The notes under the pieces were generated by a model, which did not search any database, was not told where the DNA came from, and saw only the letters and a list, made by a program, of their open reading frames with translations. Both the position numbers and the translations under genes were made by a program. Positions 1 through 8,359 of a stretch of 64,000 nt of DNA are shown here, piece after piece. The first letter of the stretch is position 1; the number at the start of each line of letters is the position of its first letter. This DNA is from Fulvimarina sp040239565 (GTDB lineage: Bacteria > Pseudomonadota > Alphaproteobacteria > Rhizobiales > Rhizobiaceae), in contig NZ_JBEHWS010000003.1 in assembly GCF_040239565.1 (NCBI RefSeq), forward strand, positions 275,286 through 339,285. The letters run 5' to 3'.

Positions 1-93
1 GGCGTCTCGCGACGTCGTCAGCGAAAGGAGATGGCGAAGACGCTCCTCATCCTGGGCCATGTCGTGCTGACGGGACGATTTATATTCACTCAT
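1..93 (-). CDS. N-terminal fragment of an unidentified protein (runs off left edge)
   Basis: Only the first 31 codons lie in the window. The reading frame opens with ATG (complement of 91-93) and is open to base 1. It encodes a hydrophilic start (MSEYKSSRQHDMAQDEERLR...). There is no recognisable domain and the Shine-Dalgarno is weak. It is divergent from the MarR-type regulator at 252, with 158 bp between the two starts. That arrangement is common when a MarR protein controls its neighbour, for example an efflux component, but the product cannot be named here. An accidental open frame is possible. Confidence 0.4.
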   Translation of the reverse strand, partial: MSEYKSSRQHDMAQDEERLRHLLSLTTSRDA

Positions 94-251
94 GAACGAA
101 ATCCGCTCTTTTTGCGCGCAGCGCCCTTAAAGGCGACCTCGCACTTTCTAACCTTAACGTGGGAAACAGGCTTCACAGAGAAAATGTCAGTTGATATTGC
201 ATTTGTTACGAGTTCCCCACGGCCCCGTGCCGCCTCACGACTGAGTATTCG

Positions 252-740
252 ATGTCCAGTAACGAAGCCGGCAATTCCCTTGGTTTTCTCCTGACAGATG
301 TCGCCCGGCTTTTCAGGCAGCAACTGGAGAAAGCAGTCATCGAAGCAGGCCTCGAACTCACCCCGGGAGAGATACGTGCTCTTTCGCATGTGGCGCGGCA
401 CGAGGGCAGCCGTCAAGCCGTGCTGGCCGAGCGGATGGGTGTCGAGCCAATGACCCTTTCGGCCTATCTGGACCGGCTCGAGATGCGGGGTCTGGTCAAG
501 CGTTCGCCCGACCCGCACGATCGTCGCGCCAAGGTCATCAATACGACGAACAAGGCAGGGAACGTCTTTGCAAGTGCCCGGCCGATTGCGATCGAGGTCT
601 ACGATCGGGTGACCCGCGGGCTCTCCGACAGCGAACGCAAAGAGATCGAGCGGCTGCTGACACATGTTCGACAGAACATGACATCCGAGCCGGTAATCGT
701 TCCGGACAGCGTCGAGCAAAAGGCCGTCCCACTCGCCTGA
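252..740 (+). CDS. MarR family transcriptional regulator
   Basis: A 162-aa protein of typical MarR length. Helices around residues 10-35 form the dimer interface. A winged helix-turn-helix spans about 38-105 (LTPGEIRALSHVARHEG, then QAVLAERMGVEPMTLSAYLDRLE as recognition helix region). The wing carries the family pattern SPDPHDRRAKVI with the conserved D-x-R-R. MarR proteins are dimeric repressors, usually relieved by phenolic or other small ligands or by oxidation; the ligand here is unknown. The 158-bp divergent spacer upstream contains an AT-rich stretch (about 181-215) that could hold the operator. The start is the first ATG; its ribosome binding site is weak. Confidence 0.88.
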   Translation: MSSNEAGNSLGFLLTDVARLFRQQLEKAVIEAGLELTPGEIRALSHVARHEGSRQAVLAERMGVEPMTLSAYLDRLEMRGLVKRSPDPHDRRAKVINTTNKAGNVFASARPIAIEVYDRVTRGLSDSERKEIERLLTHVRQNMTSEPVIVPDSVEQKAVPLA

Positions 741-1008
741 GGGAGGCTTTAACAAATCGCAGGATCTCCCAGCACGTCCGCTTGGAAACGAAGAGAGCCA
801 GCTCCGCGCGGCTTGGTCTGGCCAATCATGACACGAGCGTGACGCCATAACGGGATGCCATACAGGCACCCGGACTTTCACAACACACTGCATTTGCCCG
901 GTTCGCGACCGTGTCGCCAGACTTGCCGCGCCGTGATCCTACTCCCTTGTTTCACGGCCATGGCTTGGTACACTCCACGTCGACACAAGAACAGTTGAGG
1001 CGCCCTCC

Positions 1009-2766
1009 GTGATCTTCGGGGTAACGCGCCGGAGAGAACAGTTGGATAGCGGGAAGGAAGGGAACCGCCACAGTCGATCGTCTAATTTGAAATCGAAACG
1101 GGACAGGAAGCCTTCCTTCGACCCGTACACGAAGCAAACCGGAGCGGCAGAGCGCGATCATCCGCGCGCACCGCCCCGACTGGACGATTCCGATCGGCGG
1201 CGAAGCTCGACGCCAGACGGGTGGTCGGCTGACGCTCAGCCGCACCCGAACGACGGGACTATGACTGCGTCGCTCGATGCCAAGCGGCGACCTGATCATA
1301 ACTCGACGGGTTCTGCGCAGGCAGGCGCTAAGACCGATCATCGAAACCGCAATCACCAATCACCGGGCACTTCCTCGAGCGACGGAGCAGCGGGCGGTGA
1401 TGCAGCGCGGCTTTCCAAGCGCCAGAAGCGGCGTCGACGCAAGCGCGCGGCCGCAAAGAATCGATCGGCGACCGAAGAAGCAGCCGGCGAGACGACGCAG
1501 AAAGCGACCGGTTCAACCGCGTCCGAACCGTCTCGCGAACAATCGGCGAAAAAGAGCGAACCGAACCAGCGTGGCATGCGCAAGATAAGGCGCCGCAAGC
1601 CGCGCTCGCCCGGGAAGCAAGGCAACACACCCGATCAGCCGACCGATCGCAAACCTGCGGAACGTGGAAACGCGCCTCCCAAAGTCGCACGCACGCGCAA
1701 CGGTGACGGCCGGAAACCGGCCACCAACGATCAGAATGTCAACGGCGCACGCGCTCAGGCCGGCCCACCGCCTGTCTATGCAGCACTGGATCTTGGAACC
1801 AACAATTGCCGCCTCCTGATGGCGGTGCCGACACGGCCCGGCCAGTTCCGAGTCGTCGACGCTTTCTCGCGGATCGTGCGCCTTGGCGAGGGGCTCGGTC
1901 GGACCGGCTCGCTGTCGCGCGACGCAATGGACCGGGCGGCCTCGGCCCTCGCCGTTTGTGCGCAGAAGATCGCGGCGCGCAACGTCACCCATATGCGTCT
2001 GATCGCGACCGAAGCCTGCCGCGCTGCGGCGAATGGTGCAGAGTTCCTCGAACGCGTCGAGCGCGATACGGGGCTCAAGCTCGAGATTGTCAGCCAGGAG
2101 GCCGAGGCGCGGCTCGCCGTCTCGGGCTGTGGTTCGCTGATCGAGCCGAGCACGCGCGGTGCCGTTCTCTTCGATATCGGCGGAGGATCTTCCGAGATCG
2201 CTCTTCTTGATCTGAGAGACGGGCCGACGCGCAAGCTCGCGAGCCGGATCGTTGCCTGGACCTCCCTCCCCATCGGCGTCGTCTCGATGGCCGAGCGCCA
2301 TGGCGGGCGGAACGTGACGCCCGAGGTCTTCGAGAAGATGATCGTCGAGACGACCGAGATGATCTCCGATTTTCCCGGCCGCGACCGACTCGACAAGCTG
2401 ATCGACACGCCGAAATTCCACCTTCTCGGAACGTCCGGCACGGTCACGACGCTCGCCGGTATCCATCTCAACCTCGAGCGGTACGACCGTCGTCAGGTGG
2501 ACGGGCTGTGGCTTACGCAGCAGGAGGCCGACGAATTGGTCCAGCGCATTCTCGGATGGAGCTTCGAAGAGCGCGTCGCCAATCCGTGCATCGGCAGCGA
2601 CCGGGCCGATCTTGTGCTGGCGGGCTGCGCGATCCTCGAAGGCATCCGCCGGGTATGGCCCGCAAGAGCCTTGCGCGTTGCCGATCGCGGCCTCAGAGAA
2701 GGCCTTCTGATCGAAATGATGATCGCCGACCGGGTCTGGGACCGGCAGGGCAGACGGAGCGCCTGA
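1009..2766 (+). CDS. ppx: Ppx/GppA family exopolyphosphatase with long basic N-terminal tail
   Basis: Predicted exopolyphosphatase / pppGpp phosphohydrolase of the ASKHA ATPase-fold family. The catalytic part starts near residue 255 with phosphate-1 motif YAALDLGTNNCRLL and includes the second glycine-rich motif VLFDIGGGSSEIALL and the LLGTSGTVTTLAG motif. It ends at the family's usual C-terminus, so the enzyme core (about 330 aa) is complete. The first 250 residues are low complexity, rich in Arg, Lys, Ser and Gln (for example KRQKRRRRKRAAAKNR) and predicted disordered; such tails occur in rhizobial homologues. The true start within this region is uncertain, because several downstream ATG codons exist. 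The stop overlaps the rlmE start by one base (TGATG), indicating translational coupling. Confidence 0.88.
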   Translation: MIFGVTRRREQLDSGKEGNRHSRSSNLKSKRDRKPSFDPYTKQTGAAERDHPRAPPRLDDSDRRRSSTPDGWSADAQPHPNDGTMTASLDAKRRPDHNSTGSAQAGAKTDHRNRNHQSPGTSSSDGAAGGDAARLSKRQKRRRRKRAAAKNRSATEEAAGETTQKATGSTASEPSREQSAKKSEPNQRGMRKIRRRKPRSPGKQGNTPDQPTDRKPAERGNAPPKVARTRNGDGRKPATNDQNVNGARAQAGPPPVYAALDLGTNNCRLLMAVPTRPGQFRVVDAFSRIVRLGEGLGRTGSLSRDAMDRAASALAVCAQKIAARNVTHMRLIATEACRAAANGAEFLERVERDTGLKLEIVSQEAEARLAVSGCGSLIEPSTRGAVLFDIGGGSSEIALLDLRDGPTRKLASRIVAWTSLPIGVVSMAERHGGRNVTPEVFEKMIVETTEMISDFPGRDRLDKLIDTPKFHLLGTSGTVTTLAGIHLNLERYDRRQVDGLWLTQQEADELVQRILGWSFEERVANPCIGSDRADLVLAGCAILEGIRRVWPARALRVADRGLREGLLIEMMIADRVWDRQGRRSA

Positions 2767-3500
2767 TGACCAAGACCAACAATCCCCGCGGCCTCCACGT
2801 GAAGGTGAAGAAGAAGCGCGGGCTAAAGGCATCCTCCCGCCGCTGGATCGAGCGGCAGTTGAACGACCCCTACGTGCGGCAGGCAAAGGCTGACGGCTAT
2901 CGGTCGCGCGCGGCCTACAAGCTGATCGAAATCGACGATCGCTACAAGCTGCTGAAGCCCGGCCAGCGCGTCGTCGATCTCGGCGCCGCGCCGGGTGGCT
3001 GGTGTCAGGTTTCGGTGGAGCGGGTTGGCTCGGCCAACGACGATATCCGCGTCGTCGGCATCGATTTTCTGGAGGTCGATCCGGTCTCGGGCACCGAGAT
3101 ACTGTTGATGGATTTTCTGGAGGAGGATGCGCCCGACCGGCTGATCGAGACGCTTGGCGGCGCACCCGACATCGTGCTTTCAGACATGGCCGCGCCGACC
3201 ATCGGCCATCGCCAGACCGATCACCTGCGGACCATGCATCTTTGCGAGGTCGCGGCAGATTTCGCGGTGCGGACGCTGAAGCCCGGCGGGCACTTCCTGT
3301 GCAAGACATTTCAGGGCGGCACGGAGCGGGACCTTCTCGACCTGCTCAAACGCAACTTCAAGGCGGTTCATCACGTCAAGCCACCAGCGAGCCGGGACGG
3401 TTCCGTGGAGCTCTACATCCTCGCCAAGGACTTCAAGGGCCGGCGCGGGACGCAGGACGCCGACGAAATGGAAGACCCGGAGGCCGGGCCGCTCGGCTGA
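2766..3500 (+). CDS. rlmE: 23S rRNA (uridine-2'-O-)-methyltransferase RlmE (FtsJ)
   Basis: Methylates the 2'-OH of U2552 in the 23S A-loop during late 50S assembly. The protein is 244 aa, family length with a basic N-terminal extension (KVKKKRGLKASSRRW). All K-D-K-E catalytic residues are visible: Lys in SRAAYKLIEID, Asp in LSDMAAPTIG, Lys in FLCKTFQGG, Glu in SVELYILA. The SAM motif I is VVDLGAAPGGWCQ. The start is the ATG overlapping the ppx stop (TGATG); upstream in-frame codons lie inside ppx and are disregarded. The C-terminus ends in an acidic tail (DADEMEDPEAG). The gene order ppx-rlmE is common in Hyphomicrobiales. Confidence 0.95.
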   Translation: MTKTNNPRGLHVKVKKKRGLKASSRRWIERQLNDPYVRQAKADGYRSRAAYKLIEIDDRYKLLKPGQRVVDLGAAPGGWCQVSVERVGSANDDIRVVGIDFLEVDPVSGTEILLMDFLEEDAPDRLIETLGGAPDIVLSDMAAPTIGHRQTDHLRTMHLCEVAADFAVRTLKPGGHFLCKTFQGGTERDLLDLLKRNFKAVHHVKPPASRDGSVELYILAKDFKGRRGTQDADEMEDPEAGPLG

Positions 3501-3512
3501 GGTCTGCCCGCC

Positions 3513-4901
3513 CTACTCGGCCGGAATCGAACGGCCCGCCACCTCGTCGCCTGCTTCCGATGAGAGCGAGAGAAACGGCAGGGCCGCCGTCATCATCAGC
3601 GCTCCCGAAACCATGAAGGCCAGTGCGAAATCGGTGATTTGAGGCGTCGTCGTTCCCATGACCGCCATGCCGGCTTCAAGCACGATGCCCGCGATCGCGA
3701 CTCCCATGGCGATCGATACCTGCTGGGTCGCGGCCATCATCGCGGTGGCATCGCCTGTCTGCTGCGTTGAGAGATCGGCAAAACCCAGCGTGTTGATCCC
3801 GGTGAAGAAAAGCGAGCGGAAGAAGCCGCCGACGAGCAGAAGCCCAATCAGCGCGATGATCGATCCCGAAAGAGCCTCCAAGCCGATCGCGACGATGAGA
3901 GCGCCGCCGACCAGCGTCGAGCACATCAGCGTGGAACGGAAGCCGAAGCGCCGCAGGATCGGCTTTGCAAGCACCTTCATGACGATCGCCCCGCCCATCG
4001 AAGCGCTTGCGACAAGACCCGATTGGAGGGCGGTGTAGCCATATCCGATCTGAAGCATCAGCGGCAGCAGGAACGGCACGGCCCCGGTGCCGACCCTGAA
4101 CAGGGTGCCGGCGACGACGCTTACCCGCAGCGTCGCGATCCGCAGAAGCGTCAGCCGGACGATGGGCGTCGGTGCGCGCCGCGAATGGCGGACGTAGAAG
4201 AGAGCCGAAACCGCCCCCGCAAGCACCAGAAACACGCCGAACACCGGCGGAAGGGCCGGCAGAGAGATGATCGAGAATCCGAAGACGAGGCCGGCACAGG
4301 CAAAGCCGGAGAGGAGAAAGCCCGGCGCGTCGAAGGAGACCCCACGTACCCGCTCGACGAAGGGCAGGAATCGTGTCGCAAGCAGAATACCGATCGCCCC
4401 GATGGGCAAGTTGATAAGGAATATCCAGCGCCAGTCCGAATAGGTCGCGATCGCGCCACCCAGCGGCGGACCGATAAGCGGGCCGATGAGCGCCGGGATG
4501 GTGAACCAGGCCATGGCGCCTACGAGATCGGCCTTCGGCACAGCCCGCACCAGAAGCAGCCGGCCGACCGGCGTCATCATCGCCCCGCCCACGCCCTGCA
4601 GAAAACGCGAGGCGACGAATCCTTCGAGTGAGGACGCGGCCGCACAGGCGAGAGATCCCGCCATGAAGACGGCGATGGCGAGGCGAAAGATGTTCTTGGC
4701 GCCGAACCGGTCGGCAAGCCGTCCCGATACCGGAATGAAGATCGCCAGCGACACGTAGTAGCTGGTCAGAGCCAACTTCAGCGCGATCGGGCTCGTGTTC
4801 AGGTCAGCGGCGATAACCGGCAAGGACGTAGCGATAACGGTGGCGTCCATCGTCTCCATGAAGAGCGCGACGGCAAGCACGATCGGAACGATCCGGTTCA
4901 A
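3513..4901 (-). CDS. MFS drug/multidrug efflux transporter (DHA2-like)
   Basis: A 462-aa polytopic inner-membrane protein with about 14 hydrophobic segments. It carries MFS motif A (VSGRLADRFGAKNIF, after TM2), the D1-like MDATVIATSLPVIA in TM1 typical of the DHA2 drug:H+ antiporter family, and antiporter motif C-like sequence IGPLIGPPLGGAIATY in TM5. The substrate cannot be predicted. The gene is single and convergent with rlmE (stops 12 bp apart). A plausible exporter of toxic organics or dyes; no regulator is adjacent. Confidence 0.88.
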   Translation of the reverse strand: MNRIVPIVLAVALFMETMDATVIATSLPVIAADLNTSPIALKLALTSYYVSLAIFIPVSGRLADRFGAKNIFRLAIAVFMAGSLACAAASSLEGFVASRFLQGVGGAMMTPVGRLLLVRAVPKADLVGAMAWFTIPALIGPLIGPPLGGAIATYSDWRWIFLINLPIGAIGILLATRFLPFVERVRGVSFDAPGFLLSGFACAGLVFGFSIISLPALPPVFGVFLVLAGAVSALFYVRHSRRAPTPIVRLTLLRIATLRVSVVAGTLFRVGTGAVPFLLPLMLQIGYGYTALQSGLVASASMGGAIVMKVLAKPILRRFGFRSTLMCSTLVGGALIVAIGLEALSGSIIALIGLLLVGGFFRSLFFTGINTLGFADLSTQQTGDATAMMAATQQVSIAMGVAIAGIVLEAGMAVMGTTTPQITDFALAFMVSGALMMTAALPFLSLSSEAGDEVAGRSIPAE

Positions 4902-5144
4902 TCCTCATCTCCTGGCGGTCGGAAGGCAGTCTGCGATCGCGACGCTGAAAAGCGCCGCGAAACCCGAGCGGGAACCGAAACATAGGTGTTCATCCGCCGC
5001 GTCGTAGGGGCGACCGAGCGTTGAACGGTTGAAGACGGCTCGACAGCGCCCAATCACGATCGCCTTGACGCATCTTGCCGACGGGCGGCCGCGACCACAT
5101 TCTTCTCCCAACACCATTCGAGGATCGAACGGAGCCGTGGCGCG

Positions 5145-6200
5145 ATGACCGACAGACAGAACGAGCGGATGACACGCAGACAGGCGCTCGCGGCAGGTTC
5201 AGCCCTGGGGCTTGCCGCTGCGGGTCTTTCCGGCAGCGCCCGCGCACAGGACTCGGATGCAGCGGAAAATGCAGCGGTGGAGGCCGATATCGCCAGAGCC
5301 CAGATGATGACGCCCGGCTGGACGCGGTTTGACCTCGGCTATGCGCGAATAACCACCGTCCTCGACGGCGAGCGGCCGGGCGACGGTCCCTACCCCACCT
5401 TCGGCATGGAGCAGAGCCAGGAAGCGATGGCCGAGCTGATGCGGGCGAATTTCCTGCCTGAAAGCCGGATCGTCTCGACCTTCACGCCGACACTCGTCGA
5501 GCTTGACGACAATCTCGTCCTCTTCGACACCGGCTTTGGCGAAGGCGGACGGGAGAACGGCCTCGGCCAGCTCGTCGAGCGCATGGAGGCGGCCGGCTAC
5601 GGCACCGATTCCGTTACCATCGTCGTGCTGACCCATTTTCACGGCGATCATATCCAGGGGATCGTGACCGGCGACGGCAGCCCCGTCTTCCCGAACGCCC
5701 GCTATGTCGCTGGGCGTGCGGAATGGGACTACTGGACATCGGAAGAAGCCAAGAGCGGACCGCAGGCCGGCAATGCAGAGCTCGTCGCCAAGCTCCTCAT
5801 GCCGCTGGAAGACCAGTTCACCTTCCTGAGTGACGGCGATGAGGTCGTAACCGGCATCACGGCACTCGCCGCCTTCGGGCACACGCCGGGCCACCTGATC
5901 TTCGAGATCGAATCGGAGGGCCAGCGGCTGATGCTGACCGCCGACACGGCGAACCATTTCGTCGCCTCGCTGCAAAAGCCCGAATGGCATGTGAAGTTCG
6001 ACCTCGACAAGGAAATGGCGGCAGAGACCCGCAAGCGCGTCTTCGACAGGATCGCCGAAGAGCGCGTCCCTTTCATCGGCTACCATATGCCGTTCCCGGC
6101 GGTGGGTTATGTCGAGAAATTGGACGGCGGTGGCTACCGCTTCATCCCCGAGACCTATCAGCTGGAAGTCGCTGCCAACGATTCCGAAAGCGCGCAGTAG
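5145..6200 (+). CDS. Tat-exported MBL-fold metallo-hydrolase
   Basis: A 351-aa protein with an N-terminal twin-arginine signal (TRRQALAAGSALGLAAAG, RR at 11-12, cleavage expected after SARA near residue 33), so it is likely exported folded with its metals. The metallo-beta-lactamase fold follows: metal motif VVLTHFHGDHIQGI (HxHxDH), later His in FGHTPGHLIFEI, Asp in LTADTANHF and a C-terminal His in FIGYHMPFP. This matches periplasmic MBL proteins annotated as quorum-quenching-lactonase-like or alkylsulfatase-like, but the substrate is unknown. It is followed 52 bp later by the phosphatase/kinase pair on the same strand. Confidence 0.88.
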   Translation: MTDRQNERMTRRQALAAGSALGLAAAGLSGSARAQDSDAAENAAVEADIARAQMMTPGWTRFDLGYARITTVLDGERPGDGPYPTFGMEQSQEAMAELMRANFLPESRIVSTFTPTLVELDDNLVLFDTGFGEGGRENGLGQLVERMEAAGYGTDSVTIVVLTHFHGDHIQGIVTGDGSPVFPNARYVAGRAEWDYWTSEEAKSGPQAGNAELVAKLLMPLEDQFTFLSDGDEVVTGITALAAFGHTPGHLIFEIESEGQRLMLTADTANHFVASLQKPEWHVKFDLDKEMAAETRKRVFDRIAEERVPFIGYHMPFPAVGYVEKLDGGGYRFIPETYQLEVAANDSESAQ

Positions 6201-6252
6201 CGGGCGGCCGAACGCCACCACACCATTACGATAACGTCAGAGAGGAAATCGA

Positions 6253-6735
6253 ATGGCGGACAGACCGGCCGTACTCTTCGTTTGCCTCGGTAATATCTGC
6301 CGCTCACCGCTAGCCCAGGCGGCGTTCGAGACCGAGAGCGAACGGCTCGATCTCGATTTCGCGATCGACTCGGCAGGGACCGGCGACTGGCATGTGGGCA
6401 ACCCGCCGGACGAGCGTGCGCAGGCCGTCGCCAAACGCTACGGCGTCGACATTTCACACTATGCCGCGCGGCAAGTGACGCCGGACGATTTCCGCCGCTT
6501 CACCCATATCGTCGCGCTCGATCGCCAGAACCTCGCAAATCTGGAAAGGCTGCGGCCGGTAGATGGAACGGCGGCGCTCAGCCTGCTGCTCGATCATGTC
6601 GAAGGACGGAGCGGACAGCCGGTCGCCGATCCCTATTACGGCGGTGCCGAAGGCTTCGAGACGACGTGGGCCGATGTGACGGCAGGCGCAAAAGCTCTTG
6701 CGCAAACACTGGCGGCGAACGGCCGCACTTCATGA
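6253..6735 (+). CDS. Low-molecular-weight protein-tyrosine phosphatase family protein
   Basis: A 160-aa protein of normal LMW-PTP length. The P-loop C(X)5R is near the N-terminus (VLFVCLGNICRSPLAQ; nucleophile Cys in CLGNICRS) and the general acid Asp is in VADPYYGG. It could dephosphorylate tyrosine residues. Its 4-bp ATGA overlap with a fructosamine-kinase family gene suggests an alternative: family members act as protein-ribulosamine-5-phosphatases in protein deglycation. The start ATG is preceded by AGAGGAAA with suitable spacing. Confidence 0.9.
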   Translation: MADRPAVLFVCLGNICRSPLAQAAFETESERLDLDFAIDSAGTGDWHVGNPPDERAQAVAKRYGVDISHYAARQVTPDDFRRFTHIVALDRQNLANLERLRPVDGTAALSLLLDHVEGRSGQPVADPYYGGAEGFETTWADVTAGAKALAQTLAANGRTS

Positions 6736-7538
6736 ACGCGCTTGCGGAAGAAGGGGCGAGACTGCTTGGCGGGGCGCTCGCCGGCTATCGCTCGTTCGGC
6801 GGTGGCAGTCTCTCACAACTGATGTCGATCGAACTTGAGGACCGTCGCATTGCGATCGTCAAAGGCGGACCGTCGCCCCAAGCGGAGGCGCGGATGCTGA
6901 AGGCGATCGGTGAAAGTGGTGCCCCGGCACCGACCGTTTTCGGGGCCGGCGATACAGCGTTTGTCATGGAGGTCATGTCCGCCGGCGGGAGCCTCTCCGA
7001 TGCATGGGGAAGCATCGGTTCTGCTGTCAGATCGCTCCATGCAGCGACCGGCGATCGCTATGGCTGGGATTGCGATTTCGCCTTCGGTGCGGTCGAGATC
7101 AAAAATGCCCGGTCGGACGACTGGCCGCGTTTCTGGGCAGAAAACCGGCTTCTCAACAACTGCCCGCATATTTCCACCGAACTCGCACGACGGCTGGAAC
7201 GGCTTTCTGACACGATCGCCGATCGTTTGCCAACCAAACCGAAAGCGTCGCTGCTTCACGGCGATCTCTGGTCGGGCAATGTGCTGGTGTCAGGCTCCGA
7301 GATCAGCGCGCTGATCGATCCGGCCTGCTATTACGGCCATAACGAAGTCGATCTGGCCATGCTGCATCTCTTCGGGTCGCCGAGCGCTGCATTCTACGAG
7401 GCCTATCGCGAACTGGAGCCCGGTTACGAGGAGCGGCGGGCGATCTATACGCTCTGGCCGGTGCTCGTCCATCTGCGCCTCTTCGGCAGCGGATATCGCG
7501 GACATGTGGAGCGTTTGCTCGATGAGCTGGGCATCTGA
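6732..7538 (+). CDS. Fructosamine/ribulosamine 3-kinase family protein
   Basis: A 268-aa member of the FN3K family (protein-kinase-like fold). Visible motifs are the N-terminal glycine loop FGGGSLSQL, Lys in IAIVKGG, catalytic loop LLHGDLWSGNVLV (D and N) and the metal-binding ALIDPACYYGHNEVDLA. Family members phosphorylate the 3-position of ketosamines on glycated amines so that the adduct eliminates and the amine is restored; many bacterial ones prefer ribulosamines and erythrulosamines. The start chosen is the ATG inside the phosphatase stop (ATGA), because the upstream in-frame extension lies within that gene. Tight coupling to the LMW phosphatase supports a joint role. Confidence 0.88.
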   Translation: MNALAEEGARLLGGALAGYRSFGGGSLSQLMSIELEDRRIAIVKGGPSPQAEARMLKAIGESGAPAPTVFGAGDTAFVMEVMSAGGSLSDAWGSIGSAVRSLHAATGDRYGWDCDFAFGAVEIKNARSDDWPRFWAENRLLNNCPHISTELARRLERLSDTIADRLPTKPKASLLHGDLWSGNVLVSGSEISALIDPACYYGHNEVDLAMLHLFGSPSAAFYEAYRELEPGYEERRAIYTLWPVLVHLRLFGSGYRGHVERLLDELGI

Positions 7539-8129
7539 TCAGTAGCCGGAAACACGCCGCCGGATCGCACCGCGTCCCTGAACGAAACGCATCGCGGCGG
7601 CCTCGCAGAGGGCTCCATTCAGCTCCAGCGCCTCATCGAACAGCTTCAGGACCAGCGGATGGGGATCGGGCGGCTGGGTACAGAGCGGCGTGAGAGCCTG
7701 TGCCGCTTCGGTAGGCGGCAGCCGGTCCGCCAGAAGACCGAGCGCGACAGCCGCCGAGCGGCGGACCCCTAGCAACCCATGGACGAGAAGCTTGCCATCC
7801 TCAGGCACGGTGCGCGCAAAGGCGAGGATACGCTCGACCATCGCCGCATCGGGGGCATTCGGGGCCCTCAGATCATCGACGTCGTCGAAGCTGACGAAGA
7901 GCTGCTGTTCGGGCGGAAGCCCGCGCGGCCCGAGATAGGAATGTCCCGGCAATTTCAGCGATATCACGTGGGTCGCGGCAAGTTCCGCAAACTTGCGTCT
8001 GGCCTCGGACTGTCCCCGGACCAGGAGCGCGGCCGAGAAACGAAGGCTCTGCTCTCCAGCGGCAGTCGTCTCGTCCGCTTCTTCCAGCGCCTCATGATCC
8101 TCGATCAGGGATGTATTCAATGCTGGCAT
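7539..8129 (-). CDS. Protein-tyrosine-phosphatase-like protein lacking the catalytic Cys (predicted pseudophosphatase)
   Basis: About 196 aa from the ATG at 8129; GTG codons at 8144 and 8159 are alternative starts. The middle and C-terminal parts resemble the small rhizobial dual-specificity/tyrosine phosphatase family: THVISL..., LFVSFDDVDDLRAPNAP, then the P-loop region LLVHGLLGVRRSAAVALGLL. In active enzymes this loop reads HC(X)5R(S/T). Here the Cys codon is GGG (Gly), while the preceding His and following Arg-Ser are kept. Without the nucleophile it should not hydrolyse phosphotyrosine; it could bind phosphorylated ligands. The reading frame is intact with host-like codon use, so this is not an obvious decaying gene. 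It is convergent with the kinase gene with no gap. Confidence 0.75.
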   Translation of the reverse strand: MPALNTSLIEDHEALEEADETTAAGEQSLRFSAALLVRGQSEARRKFAELAATHVISLKLPGHSYLGPRGLPPEQQLFVSFDDVDDLRAPNAPDAAMVERILAFARTVPEDGKLLVHGLLGVRRSAAVALGLLADRLPPTEAAQALTPLCTQPPDPHPLVLKLFDEALELNGALCEAAAMRFVQGRGAIRRRVSGY

Positions 8130-8329
8130 TCGCAAGTTCCGCACCCATTGTCCCCTCACCCTGATTAGCAGAAATCTTGCTGTCGCAACACAGTTCGGGC
8201 AGCGACCTTCGGTAACGTTTCCAATAGTGCAAAATGGAGATTTCCGATGAGATCCGAAAACGATGGCAACGGCTCGACGTCGCGCGTTTCAAAAAAATTT
8301 GGTTCAGTACGATTTTTTTCGCCGGCGCA

Positions 8330-8354
8330 GGAACCAAACCTCAAGCGGCGTGTT
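8330..8354 (+). promoter_or_regulatory. Candidate EcfG-type (general stress response) promoter
   Basis: The sequence GGAAC (8330-8334), 16 bases, then TGTT (8351-8354) matches the alphaproteobacterial EcfG promoter pattern GGAAC-N16/17-CGTT with one mismatch. It lies in a gene-poor interval and points at the C-rich hairpin RNA candidate that begins about six bases downstream. Expected transcription start is near 8360. Based on sequence pattern only. Confidence 0.5.
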
Positions 8355-8359
8355 TTCAG

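Noticed and set aside
1513..3309. 598-codon open frame on the minus strand
   Set aside because: Shadow of ppx and rlmE, both supported by catalytic motifs.
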